NCBI GenBank assembly: GCA_963778185.1
Contig: CAVZTF010000003.1
Coordinates: 1,612,001 to 1,676,000, forward strand
Source of the DNA: RPQJ01 sp963778185
GTDB lineage: Bacteria > Pseudomonadota > Gammaproteobacteria > Steroidobacterales > Steroidobacteraceae
Direction: 5' to 3'
Length of the DNA stretch: 64,000 nt
The notes beneath the pieces were generated by a model. The model was given only the letters and a program-made list of their open reading frames with translations, ran no database searches and was not told the origin of the DNA. Of this stretch, positions 45,446-54,314 are shown in pieces; positions within the stretch are counted from its first letter, which is position 1, and every line of letters starts with the position of its first letter. Both the position numbers and the translations under genes were made by a program.

Positions 45446-46593
45446 GGCTGCATCTCGCTCGCTGCACGCCAGGCCTGCACGTACGCGGCCTGCGCGGGCG
45501 TGAGCCGAGTCGCGACGGTCGCCGGCGGCGGCACGGCCGCCAGCGCAATCCGGCTCTCGATCTGCGGCGCGAGGACGGTTCCCGCGAGACTGTCGTCGAA
45601 GGTTGCCAGTCGATCCATGTCTGCCTGCCTGCCGGTGGCAAAGGTTTGCTCGATCGCGTCACTGCGCCGTGCGGCGGAAACAGGGGGCACCGCGCGGGAT
45701 GCGCCCTGGTCGCCACGGTCGTCGCGGCTGTCGCCGGCCTCGCGACCGGAATCGTCACCGCCGCCATTGGCGCCTCGTCCCGACCCTGCGGTTGAGGACT
45801 CGCGGGCCGCGAGCGATGCAGGTGCGTCTCCGGCCGCTGTGCGCGCTGGGTCGAGTGACCCGGCCGATTCCGCAACCCGGGCGCCATCGTATTCGTTTCC
45901 GGGCGCTGCTGACGATGGCTGCGGAGCAGGCGGCACGGCCTTGCGCGACGGCTCCTTGGAGCGCAGTGCCGTCTGCAGTTCCTCGGCCAGCGCCGTCTCG
46001 TCGAGAGGGGCGGCAGCCCGCGGCGCCGCGACCCCGCTCCACTGCAGCGACGAGGTCGACTCGCCGGCGGACTCAACCCTGTCGCGGCGGTCGACGATCG
46101 GGACCTGGAGGACGACCGCGGCCAGGGCTGCGCAGATGGCTGCGGTCGCGAGCGGGCGTGCGAGCAACGTCGAATCGCGGCGTTCGGTGAGACGCCGCAG
46201 CGAACCTGAAGCGGCGGCCGCTATCCATTGCTCGAGCCACTCCAGCGCCGGCGCGGCGCGTCCACGCCGCCCTTCGCTGCCGGATTCGAGCCAGGTCGAG
46301 TACGCCGATTCGCCGCCGAGGTTGCGATCGGCCCAGGTCGCACATTCCGCCGGACCCGGCCGCTGGGTGAGGGCCCACGACGCGACGACGCCCCACAGCA
46401 ATGCGATCGCCGTCCGCAGCCCCGTGACGCTGATCGGTCCCGTGGCAACGTGCGCCAGGGCTGCGAGCAGCAGCAGGCCTGCGGTCCCCCAGAGCGCGAG
46501 CCGCAGGGCGACGAGTGCATGACCCAGCCACAAGCGACGCCTGACGGCACCCAGCAAGACCTCGAGGCCCGCAGCCTGCGCAATGGCGTTCAC
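45442..46593 (-). CDS. Membrane protein with long disordered region
   Basis: A 383-residue protein that I do not recognise. Two hydrophobic helices lie near the N-terminus (HALVALRLALWGTAGLLLLA; TAIALLWGVVASWAL). A conserved-looking ATWADRNLGGESAYSTWLES follows, then a third helix (LATAAICAALAAVVLQV). About 200 residues of Ala/Ser/Gly/Pro/Asp-rich, probably disordered sequence end in LTPAQAAYVQAW. The GTG at 46593 overlaps the upstream stop (GTGA), and the stop overlaps the MoxR start (ATGA). DUF4175-like proteins occupy the same position in some MoxR operons. Confidence 0.7.
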   Translation of the reverse strand: MNAIAQAAGLEVLLGAVRRRLWLGHALVALRLALWGTAGLLLLAALAHVATGPISVTGLRTAIALLWGVVASWALTQRPGPAECATWADRNLGGESAYSTWLESGSEGRRGRAAPALEWLEQWIAAAASGSLRRLTERRDSTLLARPLATAAICAALAAVVLQVPIVDRRDRVESAGESTSSLQWSGVAAPRAAAPLDETALAEELQTALRSKEPSRKAVPPAPQPSSAAPGNEYDGARVAESAGSLDPARTAAGDAPASLAARESSTAGSGRGANGGGDDSGREAGDSRDDRGDQGASRAVPPVSAARRSDAIEQTFATGRQADMDRLATFDDSLAGTVLAPQIESRIALAAVPPPATVATRLTPAQAAYVQAWRAASEMQP

Positions 46594-47075
46594 GTCGGCG
46601 ACCACGACCACAGGGTACGCGAGAACCAGACGCTCGCGGCAAGCAGGGTGCCGATCGACGTGCCGACGACGACCGCAGCCTGCGCGGAGCGCAGGACGAC
46701 CGACAACGCGTAACCGAGCAGAGGCAAGATCATGCCTGCGGCAAGCAGGATGACCTCCCGGATCACGGCCTCTTGCAACGGAACCATGCTTGCGGACCAC
46801 GCGAGCAGCAGCAGCGGCCAGGGCGCCGCAACCAAACTGGCGCAGTTCGCCGCGGCGGGTCCCCACCCTCGCAGCGCCCCCAGCCGCAGGGCGATGAACG
46901 GCAGTGCCATGGCTCTGGCCAGCCAGAGTGCCTCGAGCGCCAGCGCAGCCGTCCCCGCAGTGTCGATACCCTGCGACAGTGCCAGGCGCGTGCTGGCCAG
47001 CCACCACGTGGCCGTCATTGCGGTCAAGGCCAGGCCGAGGGTGACGCCGAGCCGCTCCTGCAGACCCGTGCTCAT
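46590..47075 (-). CDS. Small polytopic membrane protein
   Basis: A 161-residue, very hydrophobic protein with about five transmembrane helices (for example LGLALTAMTATWWLAS and VILLAAGMILPLLGYALSVVL). There is no recognised family and no charged catalytic residues. Its start (ATGA) and stop (GTGA) both overlap neighbours, so it is made stoichiometrically with the rest of the MoxR unit. It may be a membrane anchor or part of a channel. Confidence 0.7.
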   Translation of the reverse strand: MSTGLQERLGVTLGLALTAMTATWWLASTRLALSQGIDTAGTAALALEALWLARAMALPFIALRLGALRGWGPAAANCASLVAAPWPLLLLAWSASMVPLQEAVIREVILLAAGMILPLLGYALSVVLRSAQAAVVVGTSIGTLLAASVWFSRTLWSWSPT

Positions 47076-48526
47076 GTTGGCGGTACCGGCACCAGCAGCC
47101 ACGCGCTCGAGTCGATCGGGGCATCCGTGACGCTGGCGAGTTCGAGCGGCCAGAGCGCGGCGTGGCCCTCGAACGGAACCCGTGACATTGCAGCACGCGT
47201 CGCTGCATCGGGGTCGCCGCCCGGGCTGTCCGCACGGAGCCTGGCGCTCTCGCCGGGCCCGAGTGGCGGCAATGAGTAGACCTGGCGCTGGTCCACGAGT
47301 GTTCCCGCCGGCCACGCCAGCGAGCCTGTGTTGCGAACCCCAATCCCGTTGCCGGCCCTCGCGTCGATGGCCACCGCGCGCATGACCGGGAAGCTGCCGG
47401 AGTAGCAGAGCGCAATGGGTTGGAAGAGCCGCGCGTCGACCTCGGCCCAATCCGCCCTGCCGCGCGCGGCGTCGAACAGAAAGCTCACCTCGCCGCTGCC
47501 GGGGCAGGGACGGACGGAGCTCAATTGAGCCAGCACCGCAATTCGCGCGGGTCCGCGCATGGGGGCCGAGGAGCGCTGCCAGGCCTGGTACTGCGCCACT
47601 CGGGCCGAAGGCGCGGCCTCGGCCCAGACCAGCAGGTGCGGCGTCGCCTGCGCAAGATGCAGCACCGCGTAGACGACGACCGTCGCGATCGCCGGAAGCG
47701 GAACGAGCACCCACGCGGACGTCGAAAACGTCGCCGCGATCGCGGCGATGCCCAGGTAGGCCGCCACGACCAGCAGCACCCTCTGCCACGCGTCAAGTTG
47801 AGGTGTCGCGAGTTCGCGGAGCCCGGACAGCGCGGCCAGGGGCGTGGACGGTACCGCGAGCGTGGCCTGCAATCGCGCCGTCGCGTCCGCGCCGGTGGCG
47901 GCTGTCACGAGCATGGCGCCGCCGCAGCCGGCCGCTCCTTCGAGCACGCTCTGCGCGCCGGGATCCGGTGCGACGAGCGCGATGCGTCCGCAGGCGGCGG
48001 CGTGCGATATGAGGGCTCCGAGCTGCCGCTGATCGAGCGTGCCCAGCGTCGCTGCATCCAGCACCAGCGCATCGATGCTCGAGTAGGCGGTGGCGTCGTG
48101 CGGCAGGTCGTCCGCATCGAGCCGGATGGACTTGAATCCATCGAGTCCGGTTGCTTCGCCCGCCGCGACCGCAACGCCAAGCAGCGGCGATTCCGACTGT
48201 GACAGGCCGATCTCGCGACGTTCCGGCGCGGCCCCGTCCATCGCGAGTGTCGCAGTCACCGCTTCCGAGGAGCCGACCACGACGTGGAGGCGCAACGGCT
48301 GACCGGCCTTCAGGTCGAGCGGCGTGCGCACCGTTTCACGGCCGGCCGTAACCTGCAGCATGCCGCGTACGGCGGTGCGCGAGCGCAGTCGGATTTCGAC
48401 CTCGGTCGTCCGCCCGGGCCGGCTCCAGCCGTCCAGGGCGGGCACCAGGCTCAGCTCGATGCGCGGTTGCGCCCCGGCCTCGGCAATGCTGCAGAGCGCG
48501 AGCAACAGCAGGGCTCGGCCGCGCAA
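47072..48526 (-). CDS. Exported/membrane protein of unknown function
   Basis: A 484-residue protein with a signal peptide (to AGAQP) and a beta-rich N-terminal half (IELSLVPALDGWSRPGRTTE). A central two-helix membrane region (RVLLVVAAYLGIAAIAATF; VLVPLPAIATVVVYAVLHL) is followed by another beta-rich domain. No family was recognised. The start is TTG 48526, supported by GAGG five bases upstream; no ATG is available. It begins 7 bp after the toroid gene and ends in ATGA with the next gene. The likely topology places both soluble domains in the periplasm. Confidence 0.72.
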   Translation of the reverse strand: MRGRALLLLALCSIAEAGAQPRIELSLVPALDGWSRPGRTTEVEIRLRSRTAVRGMLQVTAGRETVRTPLDLKAGQPLRLHVVVGSSEAVTATLAMDGAAPERREIGLSQSESPLLGVAVAAGEATGLDGFKSIRLDADDLPHDATAYSSIDALVLDAATLGTLDQRQLGALISHAAACGRIALVAPDPGAQSVLEGAAGCGGAMLVTAATGADATARLQATLAVPSTPLAALSGLRELATPQLDAWQRVLLVVAAYLGIAAIAATFSTSAWVLVPLPAIATVVVYAVLHLAQATPHLLVWAEAAPSARVAQYQAWQRSSAPMRGPARIAVLAQLSSVRPCPGSGEVSFLFDAARGRADWAEVDARLFQPIALCYSGSFPVMRAVAIDARAGNGIGVRNTGSLAWPAGTLVDQRQVYSLPPLGPGESARLRADSPGGDPDAATRAAMSRVPFEGHAALWPLELASVTDAPIDSSAWLLVPVPPT

Positions 48527-48533
48527 GCCAGCC

Positions 48534-49619
48534 TCACTTGAGCGCGTGCTCGAGGGCGATCACGCTCCAGGCGGTGACGAGCTGCGGCTTGTCCTCCCAC
48601 CACTTGTTCGAGTCCTTGTTCGACCAGGACCCGTCCGGCGCCTGCAGGCTGACCAGTTTCTGCGCGAGCTCGTTGCGCCAGTTGTGCTTCTGGCCCTTGC
48701 CGTCCGTGAACTCGTCCTCGCCGTAGGCCGCCATCACCTTGGCGTAGGCGTTGTAGTAATAGAACAGGCCGTGCCCGGCGTTGGTGCCCGGGTTGACGTC
48801 GAGCGTGTAGTTCGCCGTCATCCACTTGTAGGCCGCCTGCACGCGCGGGTCGGACTTGTCGACGCCCGCGAACAGCAGGCTGATCAGCCCGGCGGCCGTC
48901 ATGCCGCCGTAGGAGCCGGTGCCGTTCTCGAACTCGGGCGGGTTCCAGCCCGGCATGTAGACGAATCCGCCGTCATTGCCGGCCCACGGCTGGTCGTTGC
49001 TCTCGCTGCGGTTCTGCGCGCGGTTCACGAACACGAGCGCCTTCTGCCAGACGGGATCCTTCGGGTCGGTCGAGGCGGCCTTGAGGCCCTCGAGCGCGAG
49101 GTACAGGTTCGACATGTCCGGGCGCTCGTCGCCGCCGTAGCCGACGCCGCCGTAGTAGCGGTGGTCCGACTTGTAGCCCTCGCCCTCATCGATCTGGTGG
49201 CCGACCAGGAACTTGCGACCATCCGCCATGATCGTCGCGTACTTCGGGTTCCTGGTCGCGGCGAGCGCGTTCAACACGACGGCCGTGTTGTAGCTGCGAT
49301 TCTGCAGCGACTCGCTGATCGAGCCGTCGTCGTTCACCTTGGAGACGATGAAGTCGACCTGCCGGGTGATGAACGGGCCGTCGCCCTCGTTGTAGCCGCG
49401 GTGACTCTCGAGGAAGGCGCGCAGCGAAAGCGCCGTAATGCCGACCGACCTGGCCACCGATCCGTCCTCGGCCTGCTGGCCGCGCAGATAGTGAAGGCCT
49501 GCGTCCACCGCCCGCCGGGCCTTTTCGCGCAACTCGGGATCCATCGGGTCCGCCGCGTGGCTCGCGGGCGCGGCGAGCGACAGGGCGGCGAGTGTGGTCA
49601 GGACGATGCACTTCATCAT
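48534..49619 (-). CDS. Exported alpha/alpha-toroid protein (prenyltransferase/squalene-cyclase repeat)
   Basis: A 361-residue protein with a clear signal peptide (MMKCIVLTTLAALSLAAPA, cut near SHA). The mature part is an alpha/alpha toroid of the terpenoid cyclase/prenyltransferase repeat superfamily (AVDAGLHYLRGQQAEDGSV; TAAGLISLLFAG; LVSLQAPDGSW). The LQxxDGSW pattern matches QW-type repeats, but the cyclase catalytic DxDDTA is absent. It is therefore probably a binding or structural toroid in the periplasm, not a squalene-hopene cyclase. The ATG at 49619 has GAGGAG upstream. It lies centrally in the eleven-gene block. Confidence 0.82.
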   Translation of the reverse strand: MMKCIVLTTLAALSLAAPASHAADPMDPELREKARRAVDAGLHYLRGQQAEDGSVARSVGITALSLRAFLESHRGYNEGDGPFITRQVDFIVSKVNDDGSISESLQNRSYNTAVVLNALAATRNPKYATIMADGRKFLVGHQIDEGEGYKSDHRYYGGVGYGGDERPDMSNLYLALEGLKAASTDPKDPVWQKALVFVNRAQNRSESNDQPWAGNDGGFVYMPGWNPPEFENGTGSYGGMTAAGLISLLFAGVDKSDPRVQAAYKWMTANYTLDVNPGTNAGHGLFYYYNAYAKVMAAYGEDEFTDGKGQKHNWRNELAQKLVSLQAPDGSWSNKDSNKWWEDKPQLVTAWSVIALEHALK

Positions 49620-49631
49620 CGGGCGAGCTCC

Positions 49632-50351
49632 TCAGCTTGTGGGTTGAGTGGCGCCGGGGGGCGCACGTGCCGCCCTCGCGGCCATGGGCGCGAGCGCCAG
49701 CGCGAGCAGGACGATCACGTAGGACAGGACCAGGGCCGCGGGCGCCGGATAGGAGAACTGCAGGGATGCGAGGTTTGAGTGCTGGTAGAACCACTGGTTG
49801 CGCAGCAGGTCGTTGCCGCTCGCGACGGCGAGGTGCGTGAGGGGACTGCTGCCGACCGCTGCGTCGAGGACTCGCGTGTCGCCGTGCGAGAGCAATTCCG
49901 CGGCGGGGCCGAACCAGAGCGGCATCGCCCCGAGTATCGCAAGCAGCACGGCCGCCGTGCCGCCCGCCAGCTCCCGGGCGCCCTGCGTGTCGCCCGCCCG
50001 GCGGCCGATGAGTGCTTCGAGGCCGGCCGCCACCGCGTGCGTCGCGAGGAGGATGAGCACGAGCATGGCGCAGGCCGCCGTGATCCGCGGGAACGGAAGC
50101 CCCACCCCGGGTCCGATCGATGCAGCGAAACCAGCCATCGCCGTCGCGGCGCACGACCACCCGGCGACGCGCAGCCCGGTGCGCGCCGGCGTCCGGGCCC
50201 GGCCGGGCCAGAACAGCGGCGCGAGCACGGCGATGACCGACGTGACGAGTACGAGGCGCGCCGACGGCTGCAACTCGGTCGACGCCGCCCCGCAGGCGGC
50301 CAGCGCCGCCGCGGCCGAAATGGCGAGCAGTGTCAGCCGCGCGGCGATCAT
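49632..50351 (-). CDS. Polytopic membrane protein of unknown function
   Basis: A 239-residue protein with about six transmembrane helices (LTLLAISAAAALAACGAAS; LVLVTSVIAVLAPLFW; ACAMLVLILLATHAVAAGLE; LVLSYVIVLLALALAPMAAR). A likely periplasmic loop contains NQWFYQHSNLASLQFSYPA. The frame opens at 50657, but ATG 50351 overlaps the YdjY stop (ATGA). I do not recognise the family. The toroid gene follows 12 bp later. Confidence 0.7.
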   Translation of the reverse strand: MIAARLTLLAISAAAALAACGAASTELQPSARLVLVTSVIAVLAPLFWPGRARTPARTGLRVAGWSCAATAMAGFAASIGPGVGLPFPRITAACAMLVLILLATHAVAAGLEALIGRRAGDTQGARELAGGTAAVLLAILGAMPLWFGPAAELLSHGDTRVLDAAVGSSPLTHLAVASGNDLLRNQWFYQHSNLASLQFSYPAPAALVLSYVIVLLALALAPMAARAARAPPGATQPTS

Positions 50352-51049
50352 TTCTTCGGTGGCGGCACTGCGACGATCATTTCGACCGCGGATCCGGCGG
50401 CAGGGAGCAGCGCCTGGTTGCCACTCACGGAACCGTACGCGCCGATGCCGAGGCCCAGCACGGATTCGATGATGGTGTTGCCGTCGTGGACGAAGCCAAC
50501 CAGTGTCCCTGTCACGTCTGCGGCGAACTGGCCGCCGGGCGGCGCCGGGATCGATCCGGTATAGACCCATTCGACGGACTCGGGCTTCGCGCCCGCTGCC
50601 GGGTTGAGCAGCGCTTCGGCGGCCGTCACCTGCCTGCGTTTGCCGTCCACGGCCCACGCGATGCTGATCGCCACCCGCGGGCCGGCGACCGGAGCCTCGC
50701 TGAACTGGAAGAGCGGTCCCTGCGCCGGGTCGCGCTCGAGTCCGAGCAGGATGCAGGCGAGGTTGAATTCGCTACCGCTCGCGTCGAGCTCGAGCAGTGT
50801 CTCGTATTCCTTCATGCCGCCCGGCGCCGTGGCCAGGTATTCGAGCGGCTGGCCGAGAACGTGCACGCGGCCGGGCACCGTGAACGTCCCGGCGCGCTTG
50901 TCGACCACGATGCGCCCGACCTGGAAGCGATCGTTGCCGAGCGACTTCAGCTCACCCACGGGCGGCGCGGGTGCCTGTGCGTGCGCGAGCGGCCCCCACG
51001 CAACCGTGGCAATCGCCAATGCCGTCAACCAACCACCGCGACGAGTCAT
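50348..51049 (-). CDS. YdjY-domain exported protein
   Basis: A 233-residue protein with a signal peptide (to AHAQA). The YdjY-like core reads DKRAGTFTVPGRVHVLGQPL, then KEYETLLELDASGSEFNLAC. YdjY is a domain of unknown function, often exported and encoded near redox or iron-sulfur proteins. Both ends are coupled by ATGA overlaps. Asn/Thr/Gly-rich loops near residue 190 suggest a beta fold. Confidence 0.8.
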   Translation of the reverse strand: MTRRGGWLTALAIATVAWGPLAHAQAPAPPVGELKSLGNDRFQVGRIVVDKRAGTFTVPGRVHVLGQPLEYLATAPGGMKEYETLLELDASGSEFNLACILLGLERDPAQGPLFQFSEAPVAGPRVAISIAWAVDGKRRQVTAAEALLNPAAGAKPESVEWVYTGSIPAPPGGQFAADVTGTLVGFVHDGNTIIESVLGLGIGAYGSVSGNQALLPAAGSAVEMIVAVPPPKK

Positions 51050-52077
51050 GACTTCACTCCGAGGACGACACGGTGGGGCATGGGTGGCGGCAGCGCGACC
51101 ACGCGCAAGTCGCCCAGCCCGCAGTCGGCCATCCAGCGCTGCACGTCCGCGTCGGAATGGACGCCGCCGTCGGGCGCCGTCAGCATCATGTTCAGCCCGA
51201 ACATGGCGGCGAACGGCGGGTGCGTCCCGCCTTCGTCGGTGAACACGTCGCTCACCACGACCAGCCCGCCCGGGATCAGGCAATCGCGTGCGCGCTCGAT
51301 CAGGTTGCGGCAGGTGCGCTCCGTCTCGCGGTGAAACATGCCCGACATCAGCACTACGTCCTTGCCGAACCCGAAATCCGAGCGGTGATAGTCGCCGTCC
51401 CGCAGGCTCACCCGCTCCGCAGCGCCCGCGGCGGCGACGATCTCTCTCGCGACGGCGGCCACTCCCGGCAGCTCGAGCACTTCGGAGCGCAGGTCCGGGA
51501 ACTTCTCGGTCAGCAGCACGGAGTAGGTGCCCGGCCCGCCGCCGACGTCGAGCATGGCGCGGCGGCCCGCCAGATCGAGGATCGCCACCAACGCTCGCGC
51601 GATGCCGAGCGCGCGGCCGTGCATGGCGTGCACGAAGGTCCGCGTACGCTCCGGATCGTCGCCGAGGTAGCTCTCGGCAGGCAGCGCGGGGCGGCCGGAA
51701 CGCAGCGCATCCTCAAGGCTGCCCCAGGTCGAGTAGAGCTGGTCGCTGTAGCGGATGGCGCCGCCCATGTAGGCGGGGCTGCGCGAGACGAGGAACGTGG
51801 CCGACTCGGGTGAATTCTGGAAGCGGCCCGAGACCTCCTGCAGGAGCCCGAGTCCGGCGCAGGCGCGCAGGAAAAGCCCGGTGGCGCGCGGGTCGAGGTG
51901 CAGCGCCGCGGCCACTTCGTCCGCGGACTTCGGCACATCGGCCAGCACGTCGAAAACGCGCAGGCGGTTCGCCGTGAGCAAGGTCTGGCCGTCCCAGTAC
52001 GCGGTGCTCAGACGGACGATGGCGCCCGGATCCGGGCGGGACACCGCTGTGCCCACTGCGCTCGCGGATTCGCTCAT
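51046..52077 (-). CDS. SAM-dependent O-methyltransferase-like protein
   Basis: A 343-residue protein of the plant/actinobacterial O-methyltransferase type. A winged-helix dimerisation domain (RLRVFDVLADVPKSADEVAA) is followed by the Rossmann methyltransferase domain. That domain has the SAM-binding motif MLDVGGGPGTYSVLL and the motif GDYHRSDFGFGKDVVLM. The catalytic His typical of such enzymes could be in SGMFHRE. ATG 52077 overlaps the radical SAM stop. The substrate is unknown; its position between radical SAM and YdjY genes suggests it modifies a product of the same pathway. Confidence 0.85.
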   Translation of the reverse strand: MSESASAVGTAVSRPDPGAIVRLSTAYWDGQTLLTANRLRVFDVLADVPKSADEVAAALHLDPRATGLFLRACAGLGLLQEVSGRFQNSPESATFLVSRSPAYMGGAIRYSDQLYSTWGSLEDALRSGRPALPAESYLGDDPERTRTFVHAMHGRALGIARALVAILDLAGRRAMLDVGGGPGTYSVLLTEKFPDLRSEVLELPGVAAVAREIVAAAGAAERVSLRDGDYHRSDFGFGKDVVLMSGMFHRETERTCRNLIERARDCLIPGGLVVVSDVFTDEGGTHPPFAAMFGLNMMLTAPDGGVHSDADVQRWMADCGLGDLRVVALPPPMPHRVVLGVKS

Positions 52078-53309
52078 GCGGTCGCCTGCGACGCACGGTC
52101 CATGTCGCACTCGAGCTGCATGTAGGCGCAGCGATGGCACATGAACCCGGAGGAGACCTCGAGGCCGTATCGCCGGCGTATGTCCTTGTAACCGGCGATC
52201 AACCGCTCGAAGTAGCCGTGGATGCGCGCGTGATAGTCGGGACGATCACGGCCGCCCGAGGGCCACACGAGCGAATAGATCGGGATGATGCCGCGGCGAC
52301 AGAGGTCCTCGGCGCCCTCGAGGGCGATGCGCGCCGCCTCCTGCCAGTCGAGTCCGTGTTCCGGCTCGAGCTCGATGCCGGCCACCATGGCCGAATAGAC
52401 GTTGCCGCGGCCGAAATGACGCACGGCGGTCTCGAGCGCCTCGATCCAGCGGTGATAACCCACGTAGCGGTTCTTGCCCGGGCACACCTTCGCGAACAGC
52501 GGTTCCGACCACATCTCGAGGTTGAAGCACACGTATTGCACCAGTTGCTCGGCATGGAACTGCGCGATCATGTCGTCCGGGATGGCGCCGCTGCCGAGGG
52601 CGACGGGAATGCCGCGCGTGTTCGCCTGTTTCACGAAGCGCGCGAGCTGCAGGAAGCGCTCGCCTTCCTTGCGGCTGTCGGTGAGCGAGCCGCCGACGAG
52701 GTAGATGTGGCGGATCTCCGTCTGGTCGACCACGGCCGCCAGCGCTTCGCGCATGCGCGCGAGCGTCGGCTGTGGAATCTCCACCTGGCCCGGTTTCTGG
52801 CCGAGGTGAGCCGTGCGTTCGTCTGGCGCGCCGTAGGCGCAGAACGCGCAGCGCATGGCCTGTCCATCGTGCTTGTGCAGGAAGTACTCGCAGCCGGGCG
52901 CGACGTTGATGACCAGCATGTCGCCATGAGTGGTCACGCCTGCCTGCGGGAACGGCAGGCCGTCGGCGGTCTTCTGCGTCATCCAGGGCTGCAGCTTCTC
53001 GAACTCGATCGGCACGGCGTACCCGTTGCGATCGTCGAACAGCTCGTAGCCGCGGCCCGGGTCTCCCTCGACGTGCCACGGCGAGTCCCCGCTGCCGAGG
53101 ATGCGGATCTCGGTCCCGTCGCGCATGTTGATGAGGTAGGGGATCGTCGCGATGCCCTTGCCCGTCGGGTCGTGTTCGCCCGCCTTGAAGCGGTAGGGAT
53201 AGTAGTTGGGCATCGAATGCAGCGCGGCACGTCCGAGCGCGTCCGTGTAGCGAATGCCCTCGCACATGACCTGCACCTTGAGTGCTGGCGAACCGGTGAG
53301 CTTGTCCAT
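52074..53309 (-). CDS. Radical SAM protein with unusual cluster motif
   Basis: A 411-residue radical SAM enzyme. Three cysteines for the SAM-binding 4Fe-4S cluster appear to be Cys140, Cys154 and Cys157, spaced CX13CX2C instead of CX3CX2C, with aromatic RCAFCAYG at the end. The partial TIM barrel has HIYLVGGSLTDSRKEGE and the SAM-contacting GSGAIP. C-terminal Cys391, Cys394 and Cys401 (CHRC...C) could bind a second cluster. ATG 53309 was chosen because the upstream extension is arginine-rich and non-conserved. It heads the eleven-gene block and is coupled to the methyltransferase gene by ATGA. Confidence 0.8.
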   Translation of the reverse strand: MDKLTGSPALKVQVMCEGIRYTDALGRAALHSMPNYYPYRFKAGEHDPTGKGIATIPYLINMRDGTEIRILGSGDSPWHVEGDPGRGYELFDDRNGYAVPIEFEKLQPWMTQKTADGLPFPQAGVTTHGDMLVINVAPGCEYFLHKHDGQAMRCAFCAYGAPDERTAHLGQKPGQVEIPQPTLARMREALAAVVDQTEIRHIYLVGGSLTDSRKEGERFLQLARFVKQANTRGIPVALGSGAIPDDMIAQFHAEQLVQYVCFNLEMWSEPLFAKVCPGKNRYVGYHRWIEALETAVRHFGRGNVYSAMVAGIELEPEHGLDWQEAARIALEGAEDLCRRGIIPIYSLVWPSGGRDRPDYHARIHGYFERLIAGYKDIRRRYGLEVSSGFMCHRCAYMQLECDMDRASQATA

Positions 53310-53416
53310 TTCGACGATTCCCCTCCGCGCCCCAGCCTTCGCGGTACTCCGCGGCTTTCTTGTGGATGGCGTCCTGCTATCGTGTGCCTGCCGTCCGAAC
53401 CGACCAGCACGCCTCC

Positions 53417-54022
53417 ATGCGTCGACCCGTCCGCGCAGCACTCATTATTACCGCAGCCCTGTGCGTTCCGCTCGTGCCTTTTTTCATAATCGGCGAGTTG
53501 CCGGGCGAACGCTGGCTGTCGGCGACGGATGGGCACGCCGCGGCGTTCGCGCTCGCCGGGGCGGGGTTGCTCGCGGTCGACGTGCTGCTGCCGATTCCGT
53601 CGAGCATCGTCGGCACGATGCTCGGCGCCCGGCTCGGCTTCGTCGCGGGCTTCCTCTCCGCGTTCCTTGGCTTGATGGCGGGACAGGTGCTCGTTTTCGC
53701 GGCAAGCCGCCGCGTGCTGCAACGCCGTAGCGGGGAGCTGCCCGCGGCGCCCACGCTGGCGGCCGTGTTCCTCAGCCGGCCGGTACCCGTGCTCGCCGAG
53801 GCGATGGCGATTGCGGCGGGCGCCGCGCGCGTCAGCTGGCGCCAGTTCCTGTTCGCCTGCGGCACCGGCAACGCCGTGTATGCGGGCGCGCTCGCGTTCA
53901 ACGGTTCCGAGTTCATGCCGAACCGGCTGCTCGGCCCCGGCCTCGTGCTACCCATGCTGCTGCCCGTCGCTGCGTGGCTGGCCTGGCGCGCGGCCCATCG
54001 AGATTCCAGCCCCGGAGGGTGA
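53417..54022 (+). CDS. VTT/DedA-like membrane protein
   Basis: A 201-residue protein with about five hydrophobic segments. It has the re-entrant-loop motif DVLLPIPSSIVGTMLGARLG and the later RPVPVLAEAMAIAAGAARVS, hallmarks of the VTT (TVP38/DedA) family. These proteins are lipid scramblases or transporters in the inner membrane. I chose ATG 53417 (MRRPVRAALI); the longer open frame has no support. It is divergent from the radical SAM gene and followed after 4 bp by the small DUF3303-like gene. Confidence 0.8.
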   Translation: MRRPVRAALIITAALCVPLVPFFIIGELPGERWLSATDGHAAAFALAGAGLLAVDVLLPIPSSIVGTMLGARLGFVAGFLSAFLGLMAGQVLVFAASRRVLQRRSGELPAAPTLAAVFLSRPVPVLAEAMAIAAGAARVSWRQFLFACGTGNAVYAGALAFNGSEFMPNRLLGPGLVLPMLLPVAAWLAWRAAHRDSSPGG

Positions 54023-54026
54023 TGAC

Positions 54027-54296
54027 ATGTTGTTCCTGCTCACGAATCGGACACGCCGCGACCTGACGGCGGTGCAATACGGTGAACTCGCGGCGCTCGC
54101 GAAGCAGTTCTATGCGTCCGTCCCGGCTGGCGTGACGATCCGGGGGGAGTGGGCCGCGACCGATCAGTCCCACAACTACACCCTGCTCGAGGCGCCGGAC
54201 CTGGAGACCGTGCAGCGCATGCAGGCGCCGTTCGCCCGGTTCACGGACTCGACGATCGTGCCGGTGGTGGCGATCTCGGGGTGGACGGCGAGCTGA
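54027..54296 (+). CDS. Small DUF3303-like protein
   Basis: An 89-residue soluble protein, MLFLLTNRTRRDLTAVQYGE at the start, with a ferredoxin-like pattern (VTIRGEWAATDQSHNYTLLE ... DSTIVPVVAIS). The size and pattern fit DUF3303-type small alpha+beta proteins, but the match is by eye. ATG 54027 follows GGAGGG by about 8 bases. It is probably co-transcribed with the VTT gene. Confidence 0.6.
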   Translation: MLFLLTNRTRRDLTAVQYGELAALAKQFYASVPAGVTIRGEWAATDQSHNYTLLEAPDLETVQRMQAPFARFTDSTIVPVVAISGWTAS

Positions 54297-54314
54297 AAGC
54301 CTGGCGGCGTGGAT

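Noticed and set aside
48534..49619. Squalene-hopene cyclase
   Set aside because: The repeat fold fits, but the DxDDTA catalytic motif is missing, the protein is only 361 residues and it has a signal peptide.
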